From contig CP136065.1 in NCBI GenBank assembly GCA_032622095.1, positions 54,307,949 through 54,371,948 of the forward strand: a stretch of DNA of 64,000 nt, given 5' to 3'. The notes under the pieces were generated by a model. That model was not told the DNA's origin. It was given only the letters and a program-made list of their open reading frames with translations, and ran no database searches. The translations under genes were made by a program, and so were the position numbers. Below, in pieces: positions 35,056-47,968 of the stretch (position 1 is the first letter of the stretch; every line of letters begins with the position of its first letter). This stretch comes from Siphonodentalium dalli. Taxonomy: Eukaryota > Mollusca > Scaphopoda > Gadilida > Siphonodentaliidae.

Positions 35056-38000
35056 TAGTCCAGGAGATATTGGTCGACCTCTGCACCCCCCCCCCCCCCC
35101 CCAGGACTCAACTTCACCCGACTAATTTTCTTCCTTAAGGTCTTCTCTAATTTTTTTCACTTGTTAACAAGAAAAAAAAGTGGCCGCAGAGACTCCAGAC
35201 AAGATGGCGTCCATCATGGCGGCCATTTTCTTTTAATGCACCAGGTCTCTTTGATCGCCATTATAGTAAAGATGATGGCACATGTGGTCTTTTTTTCCGC
35301 TCGATTCGTTATGCTAATATACAACCCTTACAAATTAGCCAAAAATCCGACACCAGAATCCAATATGGCGGCCAAGATGGCCGCCGAAATGTGAAAATAT
35401 GCTATTTTTATGACATGTTACCACCTTTCGTTTGTCTCTGTGGAAAAATGTTAGAATTTTTGCGTCATGTTATACATGTATCATATAGAGGAGTCATTGG
35501 CGAACACACGGGATCCATAATATGCATTCATTTCGGGATATTTTTGTCCGATATCACGTTTTCCCAAATGCCGGTATCATAGGTCAAAGCCGAATCTCCG
35601 TTAATAACGCGATGTTATGTTTCGAATCAATGAATGTTATTGCTATTATAACAACACTCATGCATATATATTTGCAGGATATACTCGAGCTAGGATTCCT
35701 CTTATACCTGAGTTGAGGAATATTTACCCAAATCCAAGATGGCGGCCAAAATGCCCACCATAAATAAAAAATCGCCGAAAATCGCTGATTTTAACATCAG
35801 TGAGCATTATTGTCATGACAACTCCACACCTGCTTACTATTGTAAGTTGGGAACACTTAGGCGAAGAACTTTCCTTGTACCATATTCAAACAAAAGTCCC
35901 CCAAATCCAAAATGGCGCCCACAATGGCGGACAGATTTTGAAAAAATCACCGAAATTCCCTCATATTCACATCATTGGGCATTATTGTGGAGACAACTCC
36001 ATTCATGCGTACAGTTGAGTTGGAAATACTGAGGTGAAGTAATTACCTTACATCTCATGCAAGAAATGGTTTTCCAAATCGAAGATGGCGGGGCCAAAAT
36101 GGCGACCGAAATTTGAAAACACGCCTACATTCCTTTACTTTCTTAGGATGGGCGTTATTGTTTCGCGATTTCTACCCACCATTACATGTTGATATGTATG
36201 AATTATTCATTAGGGTTTGGCAAGTGATACTCACAGTCAATATGGCGGCCAAACTGACAGGCAGAAATTGAAATGAAGCCGATATTATCACATACTAATT
36301 TCAACTTTTTGTCATAATTTTGATTTGTATAAACGAAACGGTACATAATATGAGCCATCTATTAGTTCCAATGTAAGTCGTAGCCTTTTGGAAGGATGAA
36401 AACCCACAATCGCAATGTGGCATTTCAAAATCCATTCTCCACTAAGGGCTCATACTGGCCGTAACCGTATATAGGTGCGCCGAATAGTCATATTATGACT
36501 TCCAAGAATCAAAACAACAGTACCTGAGCTTATTCTGAATTGCCACATTCAGTATTATCTAGACTCATTTCCATCTCTTCGTCAGATTAATCTATCTCAC
36601 TCACAATAACAGTTCACTACTCTTCTTTGTAGGAGTGTGCCACTAATCGGAATGTTTCAAACAATACATATGCCGGTGTCCAGCTCACGTGTTTGTTTCG
36701 AAAACTTGGAATTCTTATCGAGCTTCATTCGTGGTATAGCTTATGGTATAATTCAGATGCTACATATGGGGTATATGCGTCATCTTGTGCGATACACTAT
36801 AAAGGTATTCGGTCGATGCGTATACTAGCTTTCAGAAGGACCTATCTATCTGCGTATTGTCAGCTTTGGTGACCTAATGGGGATAACAACGTGTACATCT
36901 GGTGATCTTCCCAAACAGCCACTTCTCAATATATGGTTTATCAATTCACATACTCATCTAATGCACTGACGTACCCGGACAACTTCTGTATATGGCTTCG
37001 AATGTTGAAAGCCCGACATTTGACGGATGTATTTCTGCTTAGGCGTAGCCGTAGAAGACCATAATGCATAATATACCCAAACTCCTTGAACATGATCATA
37101 AGAACAAGCTTGTTGGCGTCCAGCAATCGTTTCACCGAACAGATCCAAGCAGATGATAACAATACACACGGTGCTAGTTTGTGGGTATGTGTCATGACAG
37201 TGGAAATTAAATTGGACCATGACTGCACCGCCCCTCATTTTGTTATGATTTAGATTCCGACAGGATCTCATGTGTGGCTTTGCCTTCCTTGTATGCTAAG
37301 AGTGTATGTTCCCATCCGTTTGGAAGCCGTTCTTAAACAACTGGACCATGAGTATGCCATTGGCTACTGCTGTATAAGCCCCAACAAGACTGGGATGTAG
37401 TCTTAAAGGCGATACCTTTGATAGTTGGTTGATATGTCATGCTCACGCTGGGTGGTATGGTTCAAGAATGTACAAATGCCACCAACAAAAGGGTTAAATG
37501 TTCAACGCGAAGAACATCCAGAGGAATGTTACATTGATGAGCTCTTGCATTCAGTTCAACAAACGTTGGTACACCAAGTGATTTCTTGGTAACATCACCA
37601 ATGCGACCATTTTCCTGCATGAGACATTAACTACTATATTCTAAAGTTATATATATAAAGCTATATGATCATAACGGTCGCGTTCCCCAACGTCCACAGC
37701 CATTGCCATCGAGACTGTATATTGTTCTTTAAATACATAGTGAAATAAATGCACCACAGTTCCTGACATTTTCTTGAATAATATCGCCCACATACTGGCC
37801 TAACCCCGAGAGAGGATAACAAAACACGCATACATTCATGCTTTTAAGACATTATCCTTTAGTCCATCCGACTGTTTTGAGGGAGGCTAGCATAGTATTA
37901 TCCAGGCAAAAGTGTACGTAGTTGAATCAGAAAGGCTTCGAAACGGATGTGGAAATACAATCTTACCACACCATATAAAACCAACACGCATGCCATTCGA

Positions 38001-40129
38001 TATCTTAAACATGCACCAGGTGTAGGGGTGGTGTATACAGTGGCCCATTTCATTCCCAGTATCATGGCGCATGTCCACAAACTAGCACCGCGAGCATTGT
38101 TCTTCTCTGCTGGGAGATATTCGACGAGACAACTGCGGGGCGTCACACAGTTTGCTTCGGATAATGGTCAAGAAGTGTGGGTAGTCTGTACACTAGGGTC
38201 TTCTCCTTAGCAGATAGACATCTGTCCAAGGCAATGAGACAGCTAGCAACCTTCGAAACACTGTCGAAGTTGTCCACATATGCCAATGCGTTCGCTGAGT
38301 TTGTGAGTTGATAAACCATCTATCGAGAAGTGACTAGCTAACTGGTTCGCCAGGTGTACATGTCGTTATCCCATGGGGTATGAGACACATACATAGAGAT
38401 GACCTTCTGTAAGCTTGTATACTCATCGGCCATGTACCTTCCTAGTTCAAGATGACGCACAAATATCATATTTAGCAAATATTTAAAATCGTAAGCTAGA
38501 CACCGGAAAATGAATTGTTTGAAACGTTATGATTAGAGGGACCCTACTCCCAGGAAGTGGTGAATAATTTGTCGGTGTGAGCGACCTATATTTATCAGAC
38601 AAAGAAATGGAAGCTGGTCCAGATAATTATGGACGTGACGTGGCAAATCAGAATCTGTTATCAGGTAATTGTTCTGATATAACTATTCGGCGCACCTCGC
38701 TTACGGCCATTATCGGTGCTAAGTGGAGACTGGATTTCGAAATGCCACATCGCGATATTAATGGTGGTTTTTCATCTTTCCAGAAGGATACGAGCTATGT
38801 TATGCGTGTTTATACCTTTAAGTTGAACTAGCAGATGGTTTATGTACAGTTTCGACCATACATACCGATATTATGACAAAAAGTTGAAATTAATATGTGA
38901 AAATATCGATTTCTTTTCAATTTCTAGCCGCCAATTTAGCAGCGATCTTGGCTGTGAGTATCAATTGCCAAACCCTAATGAATACTTCATATCACTATTC
39001 CATATCAACATGTAATGCTGGATAGAAATCGCGAAACAATAACGCCCATCGTAAGAAAGTAACGGAATGTAGACTTGTTTTCAAATTTCGGTCGCCATTT
39101 TGGCCGCCATCTTCAATTTGGAAAACCATTTCTTGCATGAGATGTAAGGTAATTACTTCACCTCAGTATTTCCAACTCAACTGTACGCACGGATGGAGTT
39201 GTCTCGACAATAAAGCCCAATGATGTGAATATGAGGGAATTTCGGTGATTTTTCAAAATCTGTCCGCCATTGTGGGCGCCATTTTGGATTTGGGGGACTT
39301 TTGTTTGGATATAGTACAAGGAAAGTTCTTCGCCTAAGTGATCCCAACTTACAATAGTAAGCAGGTGTGGAGTTGTCATGACAATAATGCTCATTGATGT
39401 TAAAATCGGCGATTTTCGGCCATTTTTTATTTCTGGTGGCCATTTTGGCCGCCATCTTGGATTTGGGTAAATATTCCTCAACTCAGGTATAAGAGGAATC
39501 CTATCTCGAGTATATCCTGCAAATATATATGCATGTGTGTTGCTATAATAGCAATAACATTGATTGATTCGAAACATAACATCGCGTTATTAACGGAGAT
39601 TCGGCTTTGACCTATGATACCGGCATTTGGGAAAACGTGATATCGGGCAAAAATATCCCGCAATGAATGCATATTATGGTCCCCGTGTGTTCGCCAATGA
39701 CTCCTCTATATGATACATGTATAACATGACGCAAAAATTCTAACATTTTCCCACAGAGACAAACGAAAGGTGGTAACATGTCATAAAAATAGCATATTTT
39801 CACATTTCGGCGGCCATCTTGGCCGCCATATTGTATTCTGGTGTCGAATTTTTGGCTAATTTGTAAGGGTTGTATATTAGCATAACGAATCGAGCGGAAA
39901 AAAACACCACATGTGCTATCATCTTTACTATAATGGCGATCAAAGAGACCTGGTGCATTAAAAGAAAATGGCCGCCATGATGGACGCCATCTTGTCTGGA
40001 GTCTCTGCGGCCACTTTTTTTTCTTGTTAACAAGTGAAAAAAATTAGAGGAGACCTTAAGGAAGAAATTTAGTCGGGTGAAGTTGAGTCCTGGGGGGGGT
40101 GCAGAGGTCGACCAATATCTCCTGGACTA
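35056..40129. mobile_element. giant foldback element 1 (5.07 kb, arms of 1.4 kb or more)
   Basis: Ends TAGTCCAGGAGATATTGG and its complement. The arms (35056 to about 36420 and about 38755 to 40129) are near identical in reverse orientation, and more diverged pairing continues inward to a centre near 37600. Arms hold spaced copies of ATGGCGGCCAAAATGGC-like text (about 35210, 35365, 35740, 35910, 36085, 36240). No transposase is readable; the long frames are the same arm sequence read twice. TA as target would fit the tips. It fills most of intron 6. Confidence 0.9.
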
Positions 40130-41403
40130 TATATTCATTAATCATTTTTATAGGATCATACCAACACACTCTCGCCTTTACACGCATATAGTATCTCTTT
40201 TCTCTCAGTTTACAATCATTAAAACTCATCAAAATGTTCTGCCTTGTTATACAAACTTTGACAGTTATGTTTGCGTGTGCATTAAAAATCCAATTCAATT
40301 CAATTCATATCATATCCTAGTGCCCACCCTCACCGTCATTTAATTTAGTTCAGTTTGAACACATTGATTGTGTTGGTTATAATATGTTTCAATAGACAGA
40401 AACTACCGTAGAAATTGTGAAATGGGCTGATAAACAATTATGGGACTACTTTCTTACATTTCTGCGTTGAAATATAAGAAGGGACGTGTATAACGGTATC
40501 ATATGTTCGAAAATTACGATCGACAATTTCATTTGAGGGAAACTGAGATATATTGTGCGCAAACAAGTGTTTTAGTTGTTTAACGAAAATATCAGTTACT
40601 AGGAGGGTTACCCGGTGTGGCCCAGGTTAAATTGATGTGAAACCCTTTGCTGTGGACAATTGGTTGGGATAGAGAATACTCTCGCTCAAAATAATACACG
40701 TATTGTCATAAATTGTATATCCAAATGGCATCACAAAACGTCATTCTTATACACGGAATATAAGTAGTCGGTTTGATTGTCATTTTGGTTATCGCGATTA
40801 GTTCGTCCCACCCAGTCCTACAAATAAAGAAGTATTTATTTACAACTGCGCGTACTTCAGAAGTTATCATTATTAAATCATACAGTCGACGTGGTTGGAA
40901 TTGACCTTTGCTTTTGTTTAATAATTTTATTGGGATCAAAACTTGTACACCATAAAAACTTTAGATCGCAAAAAGAAAATACGACAATTGGGTTTTACAT
41001 AGAGATGAATAAATCAATCTAGTGGGATAGACTAAGTTTTGAGGACACCTGGTTATCATAACTCCATGAAGATAGGGATGTTTTAAAGACATGTCGAGGT
41101 GTTCCTATGTCCATGAGTCTGATACTGCGTGGCCAATTATTCTCAGTGAAACGTTGCTATATATCAGCTATAGAGCGAGAATTTAAAATGTTTATTTTAG
41201 GCCATGAGTCTGTTCTAAAAAATGAAAAAGTCCTCTGTATCGGGCACATGTACCTTGTCAGATGCCATGGGGGATCCCGAAAAGTTATGTGCTACTTTCT
41301 TTTATCACAGAAGAAACCACGTTTGACTGCACATTGACGATTATTATGAACAGGCCGTCTATGCATTTCCATCTCTCTTGACAAACTGCATCTCGAGTGG
41401 GGA

Positions 41404-41490
41404 GGGGCTCGGTGGATCAATCAGTTAGGAATACAACTCCAAGCCATTTCGCCCTCCAGCGCTGGCGATAAGGGTTCAAATCCACATGTT
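41404..41490 (+). repeat. tRNA-derived SINE head
   Basis: CTCGGTGGATCAATCAGTTAG resembles an A box region and GGTTCAAATCC at 41473-41483 is a good B box (RNA polymerase III internal promoter). The spacing and lack of a proper acceptor stem suggest a SINE head or tRNA pseudogene, not a working tRNA. Confidence 0.5.
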
Positions 41491-41693
41491 TCCATAGTGG
41501 ACTTTGTAACTCGAAATCGTTATCTCGTGGAGTTGTTAGTTACTCGCCGATGGTCGGTGGTTTGCCGCACATGGTCGATGAGTTTATCAGCCACTTAAAT
41601 CACTATTAGATTAGCCGTAAGTGTGCATATTTTCTTCACCACTAAAACTGTCGCGACTAAAACATTTGATGTTAGTGCCCCATATCTATCTGA

Positions 41694-42224
41694 TTAAAGG
41701 CACGGGCGGCGTTCGTTGCAGAAATATTCAGATTTGTTCAAATCGCCATCAACAAAAGGAATATTAAAATATATATAGTTTTGTTCACATGCCAAACATA
41801 ATAAGCGCGTAAATAGTATATTGCGTCAAGACGTACGATGGTGTACGTAAACAAGAGCTTGCTCGTGTTACAGAAGTTTTTCTTGTTCACATAACACAGC
41901 GCAATTCTATTGGTTAATCACACACACACATGATATAAACGCTCTTTTTTATTTCCATATCAGGAAAACAGTAACATATAACGCTCTTTATGTTTACCAT
42001 ATCCGGATCTAAACAAAAGCCAGGTTCTGTAACGTTTTTTTTTTGCTTTTGTTTACATAACAAAGGAAAAACATTTGACAATAACATACTGTTTATGCCA
42101 TATTTCTGATTGGTATAAGAACAAAGTCTATCTATATTTTACTATTATTTCTGTTTATGGCGCTTTTTGACGGAGGTGGATGTTTTAACAGCATATCCAT
42201 CGCCAACGCCGCCCGTATCTTTAA
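41694..42224. mobile_element. TTAA-flanked MITE, subfamily B, copy 3
   Basis: 531 bp with TTAA at 41694-41697 and 42221-42224, close to copy 2 at 5210. It ends 53 bp before exon 7. Confidence 0.85.
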
Positions 42225-42276
42225 GTGGGCATTTAATTGGTCCAATGTCGTATAACTTCTTCCGTCTTCTTTGTAG

Positions 42277-42483
42277 GTTGAGACTGCACTTACCATCGAC
42301 GGTGTTGAAGTTATTATCCACACTCTCAGTAAAATGATCCGCGATTCGGAAAAAAAGATATTCCAGTATACCTTTAGGAGGGGTGATTTGTACAATCATA
42401 ATAAAACAAAAGGTATCCCGTGTTCAACGAGACCTATTCTCACGTGGATGCACGGCCAGGCGCTCATGGACGGAATCAAAAAG
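42277..42483 (+). CDS. iGluR exon 7: ATD (TALTIDGVEVI ... PCSTRPILTWMHGQAL)
   Basis: The acceptor TCTTCTTTGTAG is good. There are 69 codons, phase 0 both ends. ETALTIDGVEVIIHTLSKM aligns with TSALTYDGVKVMAEAFQSL, and PCSTRPILTWMHGQALMDGIKK aligns with [22 protein letters not shown]. The Cys is the second ATD disulfide partner. The middle is 13 codons longer than the vertebrate exon and rich in basic residues. The donor GTTGGC is weak. A TTAA-flanked MITE ends 53 bp before the exon, and another small repeat begins about 42 bp after it. Confidence 0.9.
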
Positions 42484-42525
42484 GTTGGCACATCTGACAT
42501 TAGAGAGGTTTCGCAAACTCGCGGT

Positions 42526-42680
42526 TAACCCTTCCATGACTGGAGCTTCCTTAAATTTTGGCCTAATACTAATTACCTTGATCTTGTAAGCCAGTGCATC
42601 GTCCTAAATATGAGAGACTCTCATATCTCACAGGCGCACGATCATTAATGCTGCACCAGCGCTCCTCCCACCATGAAGGG
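42526..42680. repeat. short hairpin-cored repeat after exon 7
   Basis: Ends TTAACCCTTCCATGACTGG / CCACCATGAAGGGGCTAA, centre ATGAGAGACTCTCAT. It belongs with the TTAACCCTTTCATGACTGG elements (45165-45512). Confidence 0.6.
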
Positions 42681-43989
42681 GCTAACAGTTACGACTACTC
42701 GTTTAGCTGTTCATCGTCGTAAAATTATGTCGGACGAAAAATTTATTTCGCAAAAAATTATGATGACGAGTAGGATTATTGGACTCGACAGCGCATGGCT
42801 GATCATGCGCAGTGGGATTTTCGCTTCGCACGATCTATCATATTGAGCACACTATTATAATAATATTGTATTCGGCAAACTGATAGTTATCGTCAGGTTG
42901 CACAGGTGATGGCTGTATGATTCATCAAACTTAGTTGAAAGAGTATACCATAATTTTCCCCGTCACAAATGGGCAATACAAATAATTATTTATATCTCTT
43001 CTGTGTCCGATACCCTTTAACCAGATAACTATATACATGAATGAAAATATGCTTGTATCATTAACTTATGTTATCTTTTGAGGGAGTGTATGCCACTTTC
43101 GCCCTTAAACCAACATAATTAAGGGCACCATATCAGGGAAACAGTGTTCATGTAGTGTGTGTCTATAGGATCCAGAGTTCAGTTATTTGGGTAAGTTTCC
43201 TTGTCGACCGACACTTTTATCCAGGTTCACTGCGGGGAATCGCTTGGTTACGAGGTTGATGAGTACCACGCATACAAAATGGCCGAGGCTAGTGCAAACA
43301 CACAAAAACATAATATATGAGGAACTGACACAAGACATAGCATTTTAACTGTTACCAGCTAGTTGATTTTCTAAACAAGTTGGTACGTAATTTGTTCGGA
43401 AATACTTAGTGGTTTTCTATAACATTCTGACCAACGTTGCCAGTCGGAGGTGCGTGGAATACAAAAGTCCATACATCTTGGAAAATCCTTCGACTGACAA
43501 CTTTTGTCAGTATGTTAGAGCAAACAAATGTGAATTTGGACATAAATGAGGTATCAGCTTCTTTGAAAAAATAGTATAACATATGCTCGTAGCTGTCAAA
43601 ATAATATGTCATTACTTTTTCCCCTCGCTTCTGGTTGCGTTTTAGATAGCCTCAGCCATTTTGAATGCGTGATACTCATCAGCTCGAAACGTCGTGATTC
43701 CCCACCGTGAAGTAGATGTATACAGAACACTCGGGGTGTTACATAATTCAGGGCTGAGTCAGCTGACATGTACATGTACTTAGTGAGTCGACCTGGGTTT
43801 ATTTGGCTCATTTAGATCAGACGATATTTCATATATGCTGATACTGAAATGTGTGGTTTGTTGACTCAACCGGCTCATCTGAATACATTGACATCACGGT
43901 TATTTTGGCGTTATATCTCACCCGAAACGGATCAATATAAGCCTATAGTAAAACAAATCTGTCAGCAAATATTATCCTTCGGTACAGGC
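42681..43989. other. intron 7, dispersed repeat and unassigned DNA
   Basis: 43220-43430 is the second copy of the 418-640 repeat. The rest shows no gene. Confidence 0.45.
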
Positions 43990-44682
43990 TAATATTGGCT
44001 GCGGACACGCGTAGCGATGGCATAGTAGGTGTGACAATTTATTATGGTGGAGTTTTGTGACAATTGGTCGTCATAATGAATATGCCATAGCAAGCCATGG
44101 CGCCCGCTTCATATTCGCACAATGAGCCTTCCAAAGTTCGTTATAATCATCCTTTTTTCTGGTTTTGGTCCTTGTATAGCTCGCGTTCATTATTCCAGAT
44201 AATTTCTCGTAGCTGCAGTTCCTCCAACAGTTCCGACAAAGCTTTATAGGCCCACACGATAATGTTAGCGGAATTATTCGTAGAAATAAAAGTCGCAAAA
44301 TAAAAAGCTAACTGGGGAACAGTCTTAATACGCATGAAATTAATATAAGTAGATAAACATACATTAAGACCATATCAATAACGTGTATGATATGTGAGTG
44401 AATGCGGGATTGCCACGGTCAAACACAATTCTGGACGACCGACCGTGCAATTATATATATATCGTAGAGAATACAATGTAGCAAAACGTAATGAGTAGAG
44501 ATCAACCTTGGTGAAACGCGATGGATTAATTGGTCGAGCCGACTCATTGTGCGGAAACTCTGCGAGCAACATGGCTAGCTATCGCACACAAATATGACGA
44601 CCAATTGTCACCAAACGCCACCATAATAAATTGTCACACCTACTATGACATCGCTACTGTGGTACGTGTGTCCGCAGCCATT
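43990..44682. mobile_element. about 690-bp element with 80-bp inverted ends
   Basis: TTGGCTGCGGACACGCGTAG ... GATGGCATAGTAGGTGTGAC and AATTTATTATGGTGG.GTTT at the left face their complements at 44594-44682. No own protein. Confidence 0.78.
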
Positions 44683-45164
44683 GTATTCCAATATGGCGAT
44701 ATGTTGGCATGCAAAAATTACCAAACAAGTAACAATAATAATTGACGTAAGAAGATATTTGAAAATTTGACATTTGACATTGAATAAAATCAGTTATCCT
44801 TTGCGACTAATAATATACTTAACGACATCAATGAAAAGTGAGCTGTTGTTCGATTATCGTCTTCCTTGTTGATACTGGCGGCTGACGGAGTTCGTCTTCA
44901 TACTCCTATATTTTACCGCGCATATGAGGGTATACCCTTGCGGATGTGGAGAATGAAGGGACCGTAACTCGGCCTGTCAGAATCAGTGCTGAAATAACCA
45001 GTCACGAAATAATTCAACTATGTTTATTCTGTCGCGTTCAATGAACCACACATCAACTGTAGTAATAATCAGAATATATGAATGTGCCACATCATTATAT
45101 TACGTCTGGTTGTCGTTATTCCAGAATGAGAAACGTCTCAAAATCCCTTAGAGGCATATAGGTT

Positions 45165-45512
45165 TTAACCCTTTCATGACTGGAGAAAAGATGCATTGGC
45201 CTAACAAAGTTTACATTATTTGTTTTAATTGTTAAAAAATGTAAGAAAAAATGAAAAAAATAAAAAAATTCAAGAATGTAAGAAATAATGATAAAAAATG
45301 ATAATAATTGTTAAAGAATGTAAGAAAAAAATTATAAAAATAGATTAAAAAAATTGTTAAAGAATGTAAGAAAATTTTATAAAAAATTATAAAAAAAATT
45401 GTTATGTCAATGCATTCTCTTATATAAAACATTTATTATTACATATACAAGAGAATGTATTGGCACAGGGTCTTTACTGTTTCGCCGTCGCAGCTCCAGT
45501 CATGAAAGGGAT
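45165..45512. mobile_element. decayed nested palindromic element, third outer type
   Basis: Ends TTAACCCTTTCATGACTGGA and CTCCAGTCATGAAAGGG. Inside, the AT-rich spacer with repeated ATTGTTAAAGAATGTAAGAA and one reduced CAATGCATTCTCTTATATA hairpin with CACAGGG. Same inner module, different outer ends from the other types. Confidence 0.75.
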
Positions 45513-45699
45513 ATACACAGAACCTCGCGGGTATGTCCCGGGTCGTCAGTTTATGGTACGATATGGGATGGCATGCGATCCGAGGATCTCGATTGGTATC
45601 CTTCCGCGATCGCAATAGTGTCATATACTGTGTCGGTCGTTAACATACGTGGGCGGTTCTATGTTTATTATACACCCGACGGACATATCTTAATTGATT

Positions 45700-46380
45700 A
45701 ATTCGGATGTTTTCTGGATAATTATTCCAAGGTATTTCGTGATCATGCGACGTCGATGCTTTTATTTTAAAGTTCTGGTTTCGTTGTCGACACGAAGGTC
45801 AATTGTACGGTGTGTTTTCGACGTCGACATTTTCGACCTGTACCAAATATACATTTCTTATATGATTGCCTATAAAAACGCGGAAAATTACCGACACGTA
45901 GATAGTCGTATCTATCTCTTCGGAGTTACACTGAAATCGCATGTTGTTAACCCCCCCCCCCGACATTCAGTCGGGGGACTATAGTAATGACCCTTGTCCG
46001 TCAGTGCGTCGAGCCGTCCGTCCGTCCGTCCGGAACGTTTGTCCGAGCCTGTATTCTGCCATTTTCTGGTCAATTTCAACTTTAGGTTAAGGCTCGTCCT
46101 GTCTGTAAACACTAACGTGCGCTTCTAAGAGTTAACTTAGCAACTTTGAGCATAAATAAGGCGCATAAAATAAACATAATACCAACATTTTATTTTGTTG
46201 AATACCTGAAACATCTCATTCGTGTCTGGGAAGAATTGTGGATTTTTCACGGCTTGCAGCCGATCGTGAAAATTCGCTATTTCTTTCCAGACACTCATGA
46301 GATATATCGATATTCAAACAAAAAATGTTGGTATTTTTTTTATTTTATGGTCGCTATAGTGTTCTGGAATATATGAACGA
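45700..46380. repeat. GTCCGTCC repeat and 195-bp hairpin
   Basis: About 45780-45945 resembles 49810-49945 (AAATTACCGA.ACATAGAT). 45950-46040 has a C run, CAGTCGGGGGACTATAGTAA and CCGTCCGTCCGTCCGTCC. 46155-46350 is a hairpin (AATACCAACATTTTATTTTG facing CAAAAAATGTTGGTATT; GTGTCTGGGAAGAA facing TTTCCAGACAC). Confidence 0.6.
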
Positions 46381-46950
46381 TAAATCGCAGGTGGCAACAA
46401 TATGATAAGTTTCTAAAAAATCTGTTAAAATTCATGTGTTTCGTGATATTTCGTAGTTCTGATTGCATATTCATAAAAATAAACGAACACACTTCATAAT
46501 ACTAAACACATCACTCAATGTATGCGGTAGACACCAATCAGCGACGAATTTCACGAAAACGTGAATGTGTGAATGTTACCTTATAGTTTCCAATGACAAA
46601 TATTAGAAAATGTCAATGAGTATTATTCCAGGGCTATGTCCGATGTTGCGGGTATCATTAACCCATTTCTATACTAAATACCCATTGATAAGTAGTTATC
46701 CCTTGGGAAATGTTCACCTAAAAGTTCACCAAACGACCATATGTAGTATGTTGAACTTATTGTCTGGATATATCCCTCCAATAAATATGACCCCTTCTGG
46801 ACTTGTAATATCTGTCGTCTGATAGTGTTCTTGAAACCACTCCAGACGAATAATAGACCATTCCGTTTTACTTGTATAACTGGTGGGAGAATCCATTTAG
46901 TATAGACAGTGTCAACACAAAATAACGCCAAACCCAATCGGCAATTCCGC

Positions 46951-47729
46951 ATTGTAACGGACGCCAATCAAAACTATAAAGTTCTGGAATATGTTTTATT
47001 GACTTCTCCCGCAGGTCATTGTAACCATCAAAACAAAACTATAAAGTTCTGGAATATGTTTTATTGACTTCTCCCGCAGGTCATTGTAACCATCAAAACA
47101 AAACTATAAAGTTCTGGAATATGTTTTATTGACTTCTCCCGCAGGTCATTGTAACCATCAAAACAAAACTATAAAGTTCTGGAATATGTTTTATTGACTT
47201 CTCCCGCAAGTCATTGTAACCATCAAAACAAAACTATAAAGTTCTGGAATATGTTGTATTGACTTCTCCCGCAGGTCATTGTAACCATCAAAACAAAACT
47301 ATAAAGTTCTGGAATATGTTTTATTGACTTCTCCCGCAGGTCATTGTAACCATCAAAACAAAACTATAAAGTTTTGGAATATGTTTTATTGACTTCTCCC
47401 GCAGGTCATTGTAACCATCAAAACAAAACTATAAAGTTCTGGAATATGTTTTATTGACTTCTCCCGCAGGTCATTGTAACCATCAAAACAAAACTATAAA
47501 GTTCTGGAATATGTTTTATTGACTTCTCCCGCAGGTCATTGTAACCATCAAAACAAAACTATAAAGTTCTGGAATATGTTTTATTGACTTCTCCCGCAGG
47601 TCATTGTAACCATCAAAACAAAACTATAAAGTTCTGGAATATGTTTTATTGACTTCTCCCGCAGGTCATTGTAACCATCAAAACAAAACTATAAAGTTCT
47701 GGAATATGTTTTATTGACTTCTCCCGCAG
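46951..47729 (+). repeat. 65-bp tandem array containing 12 splice-acceptor copies
   Basis: Twelve units of exactly 65 bp, each with ATAAAGTTCTGGAATATG then TTGACTTCTCCCGCAG|GT. Acceptor AGs fall at 47014 + 65n for n = 0 to 11; the last, 47729, is the acceptor of receptor exon 8. Unit 4 has CAA for CAG at 47209, and two others have single changes; otherwise the units are nearly identical, so the expansion looks recent. Confidence 0.97.
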
Positions 47730-47837
47730 GTCGACTTCCAAGGTTTGACGGGACATGTGTCGTTTGATGAGTCTGGGTTCAGGAAAGATTTTGAGCTAGG
47801 AGTTTACCAGCTCAGCTTGAATAATGGACTTGAAAAG
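47730..47837 (+). CDS. iGluR exon 8: end of ATD (FQGLTGHVSFDESG)
   Basis: 36 codons, phase 0 to phase 0, donor GTGAGA. VDFQGLTGHVSFDESGFR aligns with VRFEGLTGNVQFNEKGRR, a hallmark of iGluR ATDs, and the exon border falls just where GRIA has its own (ALQQ/VRF). Its acceptor TTGACTTCTCCCGCAG is the last of twelve copies in a 65-bp tandem array (46951-47729). Use of any earlier copy meets a stop within a few codons. Confidence 0.93.
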
Positions 47838-47968
47838 GTGAGAACGCTCTCAATGCATGTTGGTATGACTATATGTAGGCGAGCTACTGTGAGATATCAA
47901 AATGTATTAGTGTCCGTACACATCCGTGAGACCAACGCCACATGTAGTCCCCTGTATTCCGTATATAT

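Noticed and set aside
36941-38210. Similar frames on opposite strands (words HKLAP, LFFSAG / LLSSAW)
   Set aside because: They mirror each other because they lie in facing parts of giant foldback 1. No transposase motif is visible.
41404-41490. Functional tRNA gene
   Set aside because: The B box is good, but acceptor and anticodon stems do not form convincingly; a SINE head is more likely.
46951-47729. CRISPR-like array
   Set aside because: Units are contiguous 65-bp copies without unique spacers, in an animal intron; it is a tandem repeat.
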